Shown here one piece after another: positions 36,483 to 45,213 of a stretch of 60,082 nt of DNA; positions within the stretch are counted from its first letter, which is position 1, and each line of letters begins with the position of its first letter. The stretch is taken from the NCBI RefSeq assembly GCF_016583575.1, contig NZ_NRRG01000033.1:1-60082 (forward strand). Reading direction: 5' to 3'. The translations under genes and the position numbers were made by a program. Under the pieces are notes generated by a model, which ran no database searches, was not told the DNA's origin, and was given only the letters and a program-made list of their open reading frames with translations. Source of the DNA: Thiocystis violacea (GTDB lineage Bacteria; Pseudomonadota; Gammaproteobacteria; Chromatiales; Chromatiaceae).

Positions 36483-37241
36483 TCAATGCAGCCTCTGTCC
36501 GACGCACCAAACCTCGAAATACCGCCGCATTACCTCGCGGACGTGCACTGGGTAGTCGAGTGCCTCCATCTGTCCCATACCCTCGCGGAAGAAGTCCGGC
36601 GCGTCTTCCGGCAGGTGCTCGACGATCGAGTCGAAGGCCTCTTCCATCAGGATCGGCTGGTGGCTGCGGGTGGCGACGATCGCCCGATTCATCAGCAGGA
36701 CGCGCCAGGGACGGGCGGGATTGCCGAGCTCCATCTCTAGTCCCCGTTCGCTGCCGATCCCGTCCATGACCTCGGTCATGAGCCCGAAGAGTTCCGCGAG
36801 CCGCTCCGGCTGGCGCAGACTGTTGGCGAGCAGGGCCATGGCGTTGACCACGGGTTCGGGGTGCGGAAGCTCGCAGCCGCGGCGCAGCATCCAACAACTC
36901 AAGGGGAGCGCGAGTTGCTCGATGGCGCGGGCCTGGTCGGCAAGACCCAGCCGCTCGGCGACTCCCGCGAGCTGGGCGAGCAGATGCAGACCATGCTCCA
37001 GGAGAACCTCGGGGTCGGAGCCGGTCGTGTCCTGGACGGCCTTCGCGAAATCGGCGCTTGATCCCTTATCCGCCGCCCTGATGATGTCCAGGAGGCGGTC
37101 GAGGCCGGTGATCAGGATGTGCGGGGGCGGCTCGATGGGGTTCCCCGCGTCCTCTCGGGCACGCTGGAGATCCTCGCCAAGCTCGCCGAGTCGGTTGGCG
37201 ATGTAGCTGATGTCGATCGGTGGCAGCATCATGGATTTCAC
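36483..37241 (-). CDS. hypothetical helical protein
   Basis: 252 residues from MKSMMLPPIDISY (or the later ATG of MMLPP). No family recognised. It is almost entirely helical by composition: LLEHGLHLLAQLAGVAERLG, VVNAMALLANSLRQPERLAE, and a C-terminal DFFREGMGQMEALDYPVHVR with EVMRRYFEVWCVGQRLH. There is no signal peptide or membrane segment. It lies between the convergent DUF938 gene and the divergent PHP gene, on its own. Composition agrees with its neighbours. Confidence 0.75.
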   Translation of the reverse strand: MKSMMLPPIDISYIANRLGELGEDLQRAREDAGNPIEPPPHILITGLDRLLDIIRAADKGSSADFAKAVQDTTGSDPEVLLEHGLHLLAQLAGVAERLGLADQARAIEQLALPLSCWMLRRGCELPHPEPVVNAMALLANSLRQPERLAELFGLMTEVMDGIGSERGLEMELGNPARPWRVLLMNRAIVATRSHQPILMEEAFDSIVEHLPEDAPDFFREGMGQMEALDYPVHVREVMRRYFEVWCVGQRLH

Positions 37242-37376
37242 CCCGTCGCGTCATGGCGGTCTTTCGTTTGACCGCGCTTCTCTAGGCCGGGCCGACCGCT
37301 GGTTCCCAAGAATAGCAATCGCAATGGCCTCCGTCTTGCGTATCCACTCACGCCGCTCCCCGCGTTCAGTTAAACT

Positions 37377-38258
37377 ATGCCGATGAATCCCATCCCCGAT
37401 CTGCATACCCACTCGACCGCGTCCGACGGCACGCTCGCGCCCAGTGAGCTGATCGAGCGCGCGTTCGCGGCGGGCGTGGGGGTTCTGGCCCTGACGGATC
37501 ACGATACGACCGATGGGTTGGATGAGGCCGCGTCGGCGGCCGAGGTTCTTGGTCTGGTTCTGATTCCAGGGGTCGAGGTCTCGGTGACCTGGAGCCGCCG
37601 CACGGTGCATGTGGTCGGCCTGCGCCTCGATTGCGCCAATCCAAGGCTTCGGGAAGGGCTGGCTCGCTTGATGGAGTTTCGCGCCTGGCGGGCCGAGGAA
37701 ATCGGCCGTCGACTCGGCAAGCATGGCGTGCCGGATGCCTATGAAGGGGCCAGGGAACTTTCCAACGGTCGCCTGATCGGTCGTACCCACTTCGCCCGCT
37801 TCCTGGTCAAGGCGCGTCTGGCGTCCGACATGGGAGAGGTCTTCAGGCGCTTTCTGACCAACGGCAAGCCGGGCCATGTGCCTGGTCAGTGGGCGACCCT
37901 GGAGGAGGCGCTCGGTTGGATCCGGGCGGCGGGCGGCGAGGCGGTGATCGCCCATCCGGCCCGTTACGGACTTACCCGCACGCGCATGCAGGCGCTGCTG
38001 GGCGAGTTTCGCGAAGTAGGTGGCGTGGGGGTCGAGGTAGTTACCGGCAGTCATAGTCGCGACGATGCCTTCACCTTCGCCCGCCATGCCCGCGAGCAGC
38101 GGCTGCGCGCCTCGGCCGGTTCGGATTATCACGGACCCGAGAATCCCTGGATCGAGCTGGGTCGGCTGCCGCGACTTCCGGAAGGCTGCGTGCCGATCTG
38201 GCGCGACTGGTCCGGGATGCCGGTGGCCCCGGTCGAACCCCAGGCCGCCTGTGGGTAA
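37377..38258 (+). CDS. rnm: PHP-domain 5'-3' exoribonuclease (RNase AM, YciV)
   Basis: 293 residues of PHP type: DLHTHSTASDGTLAPSELIE (HxH motif), LALTDHDTTDGL, LIPGVEVSVTW, GRTHFARFLV, GEAVIAHPARYGL, and SAGSDYHGPEN. These supply the metal ligands of the trinuclear site. E. coli RNase AM trims rRNA 5' ends. The adjacency to yciO matches the yciV-yciO pair of E. coli, which strengthens the call. Start may be 37377 or the ATG two codons later. Confidence 0.9.
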   Translation: MPMNPIPDLHTHSTASDGTLAPSELIERAFAAGVGVLALTDHDTTDGLDEAASAAEVLGLVLIPGVEVSVTWSRRTVHVVGLRLDCANPRLREGLARLMEFRAWRAEEIGRRLGKHGVPDAYEGARELSNGRLIGRTHFARFLVKARLASDMGEVFRRFLTNGKPGHVPGQWATLEEALGWIRAAGGEAVIAHPARYGLTRTRMQALLGEFREVGGVGVEVVTGSHSRDDAFTFARHAREQRLRASAGSDYHGPENPWIELGRLPRLPEGCVPIWRDWSGMPVAPVEPQAACG

Positions 38259-38267
38259 GGAGCGACT

Positions 38268-38891
38268 ATGGCTCAGTTCTTCCAGATCCACCCCGAGAAT
38301 CCGCAGCCGCGCCTGGTACGGCGGACGGTCGAGATCCTGCTCGAAGGCGGCATCGTGGTCTATCCCACGGACTCTTCCTATGCGCTGGGCTGCCAGATCG
38401 GCGAGAAGTCCGCGATGGAGCGCATCCGACGCATCCGTCGCCTAGACGACAAGCACAATTTCACCCTGGTCTGCCGGGATCTCTCGGAGATCACCACCTA
38501 CGCCAAGATCGACAATCAGGCGTTCCGGCTCTTGAAGTCCCTCACGCCCGGCGCCTACACCTTCATCCACGAAGCCACCAAGCAGGTGCCGCGACGGCTG
38601 CTGCATCCCAAGCGCAAGGCGATCGGGTTGCGAGTGCCCGACAACGAGATCTGTCGCGCGCTGCTCGGCGAGCTGAACCAGCCCATTCTCAGCACCACCC
38701 TGATCCTGCCCGACGATGAGCTGCCGATGACGGATCCCTACGAGATGCGCGAGATCCTGGACAAACATGTGGATCTGATCATCGATGGCGGTTTCTGTGG
38801 CCTGGAGCCGACCACCGTGGTCGACATGACGGCCGATCCGCCGGCGCTGGTGCGTCGCGGCAAGGGCGACGCGACCCTGTTCGAGGAATGA
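38268..38891 (+). CDS. yciO: YciO, Sua5/YrdC-like protein
   Basis: 207 residues matching E. coli YciO: AQFFQIHPENPQPRL, GGIVVYPTDSSYALGCQIG, IRRLDDKHNFTLVCRDLSEI, the KRKAIGLRVPDNEIC stretch, and ILSTTLILPDDELP. It has the fold of threonylcarbamoyl-AMP synthases (the t6A tRNA modification) with weaker or uncertain activity in vivo. It is 9 bp after rnm and its stop overlaps the start of the protease gene (ATGA), so the three are one operon. Confidence 0.93.
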   Translation: MAQFFQIHPENPQPRLVRRTVEILLEGGIVVYPTDSSYALGCQIGEKSAMERIRRIRRLDDKHNFTLVCRDLSEITTYAKIDNQAFRLLKSLTPGAYTFIHEATKQVPRRLLHPKRKAIGLRVPDNEICRALLGELNQPILSTTLILPDDELPMTDPYEMREILDKHVDLIIDGGFCGLEPTTVVDMTADPPALVRRGKGDATLFEE

Positions 38892-39562
38892 TGCAAGCCC
38901 TCAACCATCTCCAATTGCTGGCGGTCCTCGCCATTCCGGTGCTGTTCGCGATCACCGTCCACGAGGCCGCTCACGGCTGGGTCGCCAACCGCCTGGGCGA
39001 CAAGACCGCCTTCATGCTGGGTCGGGTGACCTTCAATCCGATCCGGCATGTGGATCTGGTCGGCACCCTGCTGGTTCCCATCGCGACCTTCATGCTGGCG
39101 GGCTTTCTGTTCGGCTGGGCCAAGCCGGTTCCGGTCGACTGGCGCAATCTGCGCCATCCCCGGCGCGACATGGCCCTGGTGGCCATCGCCGGGCCGGGCG
39201 CCAATCTCATCATGGCGATTTTCTGGGCGCTCGCCATCCAGGCCGGGCTGATGCTCTTCCATTCCAGCCAGTGGGTGGCGCTGCCGCTGATCTACACCGG
39301 CGCGGCGGGCGTGCTCATCAACGTCTTCCTCATGGTCCTGAACCTGGTTCCGCTGCTGCCGCTCGACGGCGGTCGGGTGCTGAACGCCCTGCTGCCGCCG
39401 CGCCTGGCCTACTACTTTTCCCGGCTCGAGCCCTTCGGGCTCATCATCCTCCTGGCGCTCCTGGTCACGGGCCTGCTTGGCTCCATCCTGCTGCCGATCG
39501 TGATTTCCATGGTCGAGCTGCTGCCGGGTTCCGGTGTGGTCAAAGAGCTTTTCTTCGTCTGA
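38888..39562 (+). CDS. M50-type site-2 protease family membrane protein
   Basis: 224 residues with several membrane helices. Zinc site HEAAHG (in FAITVHEAAHGWVANRLGD) and the second-site NLVPLLPLDGGRVLNALLPP identify the M50/Rip family of intramembrane metalloproteases, of the short type without PDZ. Substrates are unknown. The ATG overlaps the yciO stop. It is followed by trpS after 17 bp, so the set rnm-yciO-protease-trpS may be co-transcribed. Confidence 0.92.
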   Translation: MMQALNHLQLLAVLAIPVLFAITVHEAAHGWVANRLGDKTAFMLGRVTFNPIRHVDLVGTLLVPIATFMLAGFLFGWAKPVPVDWRNLRHPRRDMALVAIAGPGANLIMAIFWALAIQAGLMLFHSSQWVALPLIYTGAAGVLINVFLMVLNLVPLLPLDGGRVLNALLPPRLAYYFSRLEPFGLIILLALLVTGLLGSILLPIVISMVELLPGSGVVKELFFV

Positions 39563-39579
39563 CGCGAGGTCGCTGACCC

Positions 39580-40797
39580 TTGGCTTCTGTCTCCACACAA
39601 CACGCGCGCGTGCTCTCCGGCATGCGCCCGACCGGCCGGCTGCATCTTGGCCATTATCATGGCGTGCTCAAGAACTGGCTCGAACTCCAACACGAGTACG
39701 AGTGTTTCTTCTTCGTCGCCGACTGGCACGCGCTCACCACCCACTACGAGGATCCCTCGATCATTCCGGGCAGCACCCGCGAGATGGTGATCGACTGGCT
39801 GGCCGCAGGCATCAATCCTGGCTCGGCGACGCTGTTCGTCCAGTCGCGGGTGCCCGAGCATGCCGAGTTGCACCTGCTGCTCTCCATGATCACGCCGCTC
39901 GGCTGGCTGGAGCGGGTGCCGAGCTACAAGGATCAGCAGGAGAGGCTTAAGGAACGGGATCTGGCGACCTATGGGTTTCTCGGTTATCCGCTGCTCCAGA
40001 GCGCGGACATCCTCATGTACAAGGCCGGTCAGGTGCCGGTGGGCGAGGATCAGGTCGCCCATGTCGAGCTGACCCGCGAGGTCGCGCGGCGCTTCAACCA
40101 CATCTACGGGCGCGAGGCGGGCTTCGAGGACAAGGCGGAAGAGGCCATCCGCAAGATGGGCAAGAAGAACGCCAAGCTGTTCGACTCGCTCAAGCGCCGC
40201 TACCAGGAGCAGGGCGATCAGGAGGCGCTGGAGATCGCCCGAGCCCTCCTGGAAGGCCAGGGCAACATTACCCTGTCCGACCGCGAGCGTCTGTTCGGCT
40301 ATCTGGAGGGCGGCGGTCGCATCATCCTGCCGGAGCCGCGCGCGCTGCTGACCAAGGCGTCCAAGATGCCGGGGCTGGACGGTCAGAAGATGTCCAAGTC
40401 CTACAACAACACCATCGCGCTCCGCGATTCCCCGGCCAACGTGGAAAAGGCGCTGCGGACCATGCCGACCGATCCCGCGCGGGTGCGCCGCACGGATCCG
40501 GGCGATCCGGAGAAGTGCCCGGTGTGGTCGTTCCATCAGGTCTATTCCGACGATCAGGTGCGCGACTGGGTTCAGGAAGGCTGTCGCTCGGCCGGGATCG
40601 GCTGTATCGAATGCAAGCAGCCCATCATCGACGGGGTACTGGCGGAACTACTCCCGATTCAGCAGCGGGCGCGGGAGTACGAGGCCCAGCCCGATCTGGT
40701 GCGCAGCATCATCAACGAGGGTTGTGAAAAGGCGCGCGACGTCGCTCGCGAGACCATCGAAGAGGTCCGTCACGCCATGTCACTGGTGATGGCCTGA
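39580..40797 (+). CDS. trpS: tryptophanyl-tRNA synthetase
   Basis: 405 residues, of the long TrpS type. Start is TTG (39580). HIGH-like motif HLGHYHGVL in MRPTGRLHLGHY, and the KMSKS motif in [12 protein letters not shown]. Substrate-site features LSMITPLGWLERVPSYKDQ, YPLLQSADILMYKA and VPVGEDQVAHVELTREVARR are present. A helical insertion of about 70 residues (KKNAKLFDSLKRRYQEQGDQ) occurs between the halves, as in other long family members. No leader peptide or T-box is seen upstream. Confidence 0.95.
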   Translation: MASVSTQHARVLSGMRPTGRLHLGHYHGVLKNWLELQHEYECFFFVADWHALTTHYEDPSIIPGSTREMVIDWLAAGINPGSATLFVQSRVPEHAELHLLLSMITPLGWLERVPSYKDQQERLKERDLATYGFLGYPLLQSADILMYKAGQVPVGEDQVAHVELTREVARRFNHIYGREAGFEDKAEEAIRKMGKKNAKLFDSLKRRYQEQGDQEALEIARALLEGQGNITLSDRERLFGYLEGGGRIILPEPRALLTKASKMPGLDGQKMSKSYNNTIALRDSPANVEKALRTMPTDPARVRRTDPGDPEKCPVWSFHQVYSDDQVRDWVQEGCRSAGIGCIECKQPIIDGVLAELLPIQQRAREYEAQPDLVRSIINEGCEKARDVARETIEEVRHAMSLVMA

Positions 40798-40857
40798 GCC
40801 CGGTGCCGTCGGGCGAGGGGACTGGAACGGCACTGGAATGAAAGGCGTCTGACCGGG

Positions 40858-41805
40858 ATGGAAGCGTCGGACAGCGACACCAGCCTGGCTGCGGAAGCGC
40901 TCGAGCCCAGGCGCCCGACACGCCTGGCGTGCGCGCGTCGGGCTTCAGGCGCGATGGGCGAGCCGGGGCCGGATGATCCGGCCATTGGGGCTCAGCGGGA
41001 ATTGCCGCTGGCCATGGTCCAGGGGTCGCCCTTCCTGACGCTGCCCCAGGATCTCTATATCCCGCCCGACGCACTGGAGGTCTTCCTCGATGCCTTCGAG
41101 GGTCCGCTCGACCTTCTGCTCTATCTGATCAAACGCCAGAATCTGGATATCCTGGATATCCCGATCGCCGAGATCACCACCCAGTACATGGAATACGTCG
41201 ATCTGATGCGCGAGCTGCGTTTGGAACTGGCGGCCGAGTATCTGGTGATGGCCGCCATGCTGGCGGAGATCAAATCCCGACTGCTGCTCCCGCGCGCGAG
41301 CGAGGAAGCCGAGGAGGCTGGGGATCCCCGCGCCGAGCTGATCCGCCGGCTCCAGGAGTACGAGCGATTCAAACAGGCGGCCGAGGATATCGACGCCCTG
41401 CCTCGGCTGGAGCGGGATATCTTCACGGTGCACGCGGGCATTCCACCGGGACACATCCAGCGCCAGCCGCCGGACGTGGATCTGCGTGAGCTGCTCGTCG
41501 CCTTGCGCGGCGTGCTGGCGCGCGCGGATCTTTTCACCAGTCACAGGGTCGAGAAGGAATCGCTCTCGCTGCGCGAGCGCATGTCCCAGGTGATGGAGCG
41601 GCTGCGTGGCGGCGGTTTCATCGGCCTGACGGATCTGTTCGACATCGGCGAGGGGCGTCCGGGGGTCGTGGTGACCTTCCTGGCCATCCTGGAATTGATC
41701 AAATCGAGCGCTCTGGAGCTGGTCCAGTCCGAGGCCTTCGCCCCCATCCATGTGCGACTGCGCGAGACCAGCCACCCCGAGGCGCATGAGTTCACCGTCG
41801 CTTAA
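40858..41805 (+). CDS. scpA: segregation and condensation protein A
   Basis: 315 residues in the longest frame; conserved ScpA begins only near residue 70 (DAFEGPLDLLLYLIKRQNLD), so the true start may be later (ATG at 40954 or 41014). Family landmarks: ILDIPIAEITTQYMEYVDLM, EYLVMAAMLAEIKSRLLLP, then a C-terminal winged helix (VVTFLAILELIKSSALELVQ). ScpA is the kleisin of the SMC-ScpAB condensin. It overlaps scpB by 20 bp. Confidence 0.9.
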   Translation: MEASDSDTSLAAEALEPRRPTRLACARRASGAMGEPGPDDPAIGAQRELPLAMVQGSPFLTLPQDLYIPPDALEVFLDAFEGPLDLLLYLIKRQNLDILDIPIAEITTQYMEYVDLMRELRLELAAEYLVMAAMLAEIKSRLLLPRASEEAEEAGDPRAELIRRLQEYERFKQAAEDIDALPRLERDIFTVHAGIPPGHIQRQPPDVDLRELLVALRGVLARADLFTSHRVEKESLSLRERMSQVMERLRGGGFIGLTDLFDIGEGRPGVVVTFLAILELIKSSALELVQSEAFAPIHVRLRETSHPEAHEFTVA

Positions 41806-42412
41806 GCAGATCGTCGAGGGCGCCCTGATCGCGGCGGGCGGCCCCCTGACCCTGGACCAGATCCAGGCGCTCTTCGCGGAGGACGAGCGGCCCGAGCGGG
41901 CGCGAATCCTGGAGGGCATCCGTGCGCTGGAAGAGGATTACCGAACGCGCGGCATCGAGATCGCCGAGGTCGCCGGCGGCTATCGGGTTCAGGTGCGCGC
42001 CTCGGTCGCCCCCTGGGTCGCGCGTCTCTGGGACGAGAAGGCCCCGCGCTACTCCCGGGCCCTGCTGGAAACCCTGTCCCTGATCGCCTATCGTCAGCCC
42101 ATCACGCGCGGCGAGATCGAGGACATCCGCGGCGTGGCGGTCAGCACCAACATCGTCAAGACCCTGACCGAACGCGAGTGGGTGCGGGTCGTGGGGCATC
42201 GCGACGTACCCGGACGGCCGGCGCTCTATGCGACGACACGCCGGTTCCTGGACTACTTCGGCCTGCGCTCGCTCAACGACCTGCCGCCCTTGTCCGAGAT
42301 CCGCGATCCCGACTCCTTCCTCGGCGAGGAACTGGCTCTGAACGACCCAGCCATCGAGGCGCCCGCCAGGCCGATCGCGCCACCGACCGAACCCATCAGG
42401 ACCGACCCATGA
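41786..42412 (+). CDS. scpB: segregation and condensation protein B
   Basis: 208 residues from MSSPSLKQIVEGALIAAG, with GAGG as ribosome binding site inside scpA. Two winged-helix units: LEEDYRTRGIEIAEVAGGYR and the core ALLETLSLIAYRQPITRGEI then EDIRGVAVSTNIVKTLTERE; the later GRPALYATTRRFLDYFGLRS is also typical. ScpB dimers bind ScpA. The stop overlaps the rluB start (ATGA), so scpA-scpB-rluB form a coupled operon, the usual arrangement in many bacteria. Confidence 0.95.
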   Translation: MSSPSLKQIVEGALIAAGGPLTLDQIQALFAEDERPERARILEGIRALEEDYRTRGIEIAEVAGGYRVQVRASVAPWVARLWDEKAPRYSRALLETLSLIAYRQPITRGEIEDIRGVAVSTNIVKTLTEREWVRVVGHRDVPGRPALYATTRRFLDYFGLRSLNDLPPLSEIRDPDSFLGEELALNDPAIEAPARPIAPPTEPIRTDP

Positions 42413-43317
42413 GAAACGATCGACATACGCCCCGCTTCAGTTCCGCCGAGGAGCCGGTTCGGTTACAGAAATTGCTGGCGGAGGCCGGTCTCGGCTCGCG
42501 CCGGGTGATCGAGGGCTGGATCAGCGAGGGCCGGGTCCGGGTCAACGGCAACCTGGCCAAGCTGGGCGACCGGGCGATTCGCGCCGACCGCATCCGCATC
42601 GACGGACGCGACGTCGTGATCAAGCCCAACCGCGAGACCACGCCCCAGGTCATCGTCTATCACAAGCCCGAGGGCGAACTGGTCACCCGCCGCGATCCGG
42701 AGGAACGGCCGACCGTCTTCCGCCGTCTGCCGCGACCCAAGCAAGGCCGCTGGATCGCGGTCGGGCGACTGGACATCAACACCTCGGGCCTGATCCTCTT
42801 CACCACCGACGGCGAGCTGGCCAACCGGCTCATGCATCCCTCGCGCGAGGTCGAGCGCGAATACGCCGTGCGTATCCTCGGGGAGGTCGCGCCCGGCACC
42901 CTGGAGCGCCTGACCGCCGGCATCGAGCTTGAGGACGGACCGGCCAAGTTCGACCGGATCACCGAGGAGGGCGGCACCGGCGCCAATCGCTGGTTCAACG
43001 TGGTTCTGCGCGAGGGCCGCAACCGCGAGATACGGCGTCTCTGGGAGGCCGCCGGCTGCACCGTCAGCCGCTTGATCCGCATTCGCTACGGCAACATCGA
43101 ACTGGGCCGGAGACTCTTCACCGGCAACTGGCGACCCCTGACGGACGAGGAACTCAAGGCCCTGATGGGATTGGCCGGGCTCACCCTGCTGGAACGGCCG
43201 CGACTGCACCGACTGGCGCCGGGGGCGAGGAAACCCTGGGAGTCCAAGGCCAGGCCCGAGGGCGAGCCGAGTCCGGGCGGTGGTCCCAAATGGGGGCGGG
43301 GCGGGCGTTCGCGGTAA
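42409..43317 (+). CDS. rluB: 23S rRNA pseudouridine synthase B
   Basis: 302 residues from MRNDRHTPRF; the frame is open 77 codons upstream but those overlap scpB. N-terminal S4 domain (VRLQKLLAEAGLGSRRVIEG), then the catalytic GRLDINTSGLILFTTDGELA with the Asp of GRLD, and NRWFNVVLREGRNREIRRLW. RluB modifies U2605 of 23S rRNA in E. coli. The C-terminal 35 residues are a basic Arg/Gly/Pro tail. The start codon overlaps the scpB stop. Confidence 0.94.
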   Translation: MRNDRHTPRFSSAEEPVRLQKLLAEAGLGSRRVIEGWISEGRVRVNGNLAKLGDRAIRADRIRIDGRDVVIKPNRETTPQVIVYHKPEGELVTRRDPEERPTVFRRLPRPKQGRWIAVGRLDINTSGLILFTTDGELANRLMHPSREVEREYAVRILGEVAPGTLERLTAGIELEDGPAKFDRITEEGGTGANRWFNVVLREGRNREIRRLWEAAGCTVSRLIRIRYGNIELGRRLFTGNWRPLTDEELKALMGLAGLTLLERPRLHRLAPGARKPWESKARPEGEPSPGGGPKWGRGGRSR

Positions 43318-43401
43318 GTCCCGTCGGAGCGGCGAGCCAATGAGGCGTGGCGCCCCTCATGATCGATGGATGACACTCTCCACGAGCGGGCGCGGGCTGG
43401 G

Positions 43402-44301
43402 TTATGGCCGATTCTCCCGCGGATTCCCCCTGACCGCCGCCCGGTAGGCACTCGGTGTCATACCGGTCCAACCTCTGAAGGCCCGCGAGAAGGCCCCCGG
43501 CTCCGAATAGTGCAGCGTGGCGGCGATCTCGTTCAGTGGCATCCGTGATTCCAGCAACAACTGCCGGGCGAGCTCGTGACGAATCTCGTTCATGAGCGCG
43601 TGGACACTGGTGCCTTCGGCCGCCATTCGTCGGTAGAGCGTGCGGCGGCTCAGGCCGAGCGCGCTGGCGATTCGCTCGGTCGAGGGGTGCCCGCTCACCA
43701 GTAGCTCGATGGCGACCTGGCGCGCGGCCTCGATGAAGGAGGCCGTCTTCAGGTGTTCGAGATCGGCGATGAGCCCGGACAGATGCTCAAGAGCTTTCGG
43801 ATCGGCTCCGGCGACCGGTTGATCGAGCCAACGGGTCGAGAAGACCAGGGCCGAGCGGCGTGTGTCGAAACGGACGGGCGCGCGGAAAAAGGCGCGATAG
43901 GGAGCGACATCCGCCGGCCGGCGATGCGCGAAGGTGACCTCGATCGGTGTCCAGGCGGCGCCACAGAGTCCGCTTAGGAGGTGGAAGCCGATGGCGATCG
44001 CGCCATCCGCCATCTGTGCGGCCCCAGGCATCTCGCGCGTGTGAATCACATAGGCGAGCTCGATTTCGGTTCGGCTACGCACGAAGAGTACCGGCGCTCC
44101 GCCCCGGTCGTGCAGATGGAAATACAGGATGAGGTTGCGCAGCCCCGCCTGAACCGTGACCGATTGTCGCGCGAGTTCTCCGATCAGTCCGAGGACGGCG
44201 GCGTTCGCGCGTTGTCCCGTCAGCAGACCGAAATGAGGGCATCCCGTCGCAGTGCTGCAATCGGACAGCAGCCGTCCGACGGCTTCGAAGGGTAAGCGGT
44301 T
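43402..44301 (-). pseudogene. 5'-truncated AraC-family regulator (Arabinose_bd type)
   Basis: The frame runs from a stop at 43402 upward to about 44301. The C-terminal AraC domain is complete (IASALGLSRRTLYRRMAAEG, MPLNEIAATLHYSEPGAFSR, AFRGWTGMTPSAYR). The N-terminal sensor reads LPFEAVGRLLSDCSTATGCP then HFGLLTGQ, followed by ILYFHLHDRGGAPVLFVRSR, the typical Arabinose_bd pattern. About 30-40 N-terminal residues expected in full-length members are missing, a stop (44308-44310) lies just beyond, and no start codon occurs before a GTG at 44080-44082, in the middle of the domain. The break coincides with the 5' break of the arylsulfatase fragment on the other strand. Confidence 0.8.
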
Positions 44302-45148
44302 CTCGCTCTATCGCGCTAGGCGCCACCCACGCCCCGCACCATGTGCCGAAGGAGTGGATCGCGCGCTGGGAAGGCAAATTCGACCAGGGCTGGGACCGGC
44401 TGCGCGAGGAGATCCTGGCGCGTCAGATCGTGCGCGGCGTCGTGCCCGAGGGCCCGGTGCTGGCGCCCAAGCCCGAGGCGATCCAGGACTGGGACAGCCT
44501 GAGCGCGGATGAGAAGCGGCTGTTCAGCCGTCAGGCCGAGGTCTTCGCCGCCTTCGTCGAGTACACCGACCACGAGATCGGCCGGCTGCTGGAGTCCATG
44601 TCCCCGCCAACGTCGGCCGTTCCGACCTCATGGCGGGGCGCACCTCGCTGACCCTGGCCGAGGGCATGACCGGCATGACCGAGAACGTCTTCATCAACCT
44701 CAAGAACAAATCCAAGACCCTCACCGCCGAGGTCGAGATCCCGGACGGCGCGACCGCCAACGGCATCATCCTGGCGCAGGGCGGTCGCTTCGGCGACTGG
44801 GCGCTCTATGTCAAGGACGGTGTCCCGGCCTACGACTACAACTTCCTGGGTCTGGAACGCTTCACGGTCGCGGCCAACGAACCGCTCGCACCCGGCAAGT
44901 CGAGCATCCGATTCGTGTTCGACTATGACGGCGGCGGCGCGGGCAAGGGTGGCAACGGGACGCTCTACGTCAATGACCGGAAGGTCGGTGAGGGACACAT
45001 TGATCGGACCCAGCCGGCAATCTTCTCCGCCGACGAAACCGCCGACGTCGGGATCGACCTGGCCACACCCGTCGTCGAGAGGATCGGCGCCGAGCGTGCC
45101 TCGGCCTTCACCGGACGCATTCCCAAGGTGACCGTCGAGGTGAATTAG
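44293..45148 (+). pseudogene. arylsulfatase remnant, 5'-truncated with internal deletion
   Basis: Two pieces of an arylsulfatase survive. The first (about 44293-44600) reads KRFSLYRA, then after a frameshift near 44316, GATHAPHHVPKEWIARWEGK followed by FDQGWDRLREEILARQ and FVEYTDHEIGRLLES. The second (44609-45148) is the family's C-terminal domain: MAGRTSLTLAEGMTGM, VFINLKNKSKTLTAEVEIPD, IILAQGGRFGDWALYVKDG, FDYDGGGAGKGGNGTLYVND. Missing are the N-terminal catalytic part with the formylglycine site and the segment between GRLLE and the C-terminal domain. Full-length relatives are far longer. It is not expected to be active. Confidence 0.85.
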
Positions 45149-45213
45149 CCGAGAATCGTGGGAGTCCCGATGATTCCATGACCCACATCCAACCGCCCGG
45201 GAGGCGAACCAAG

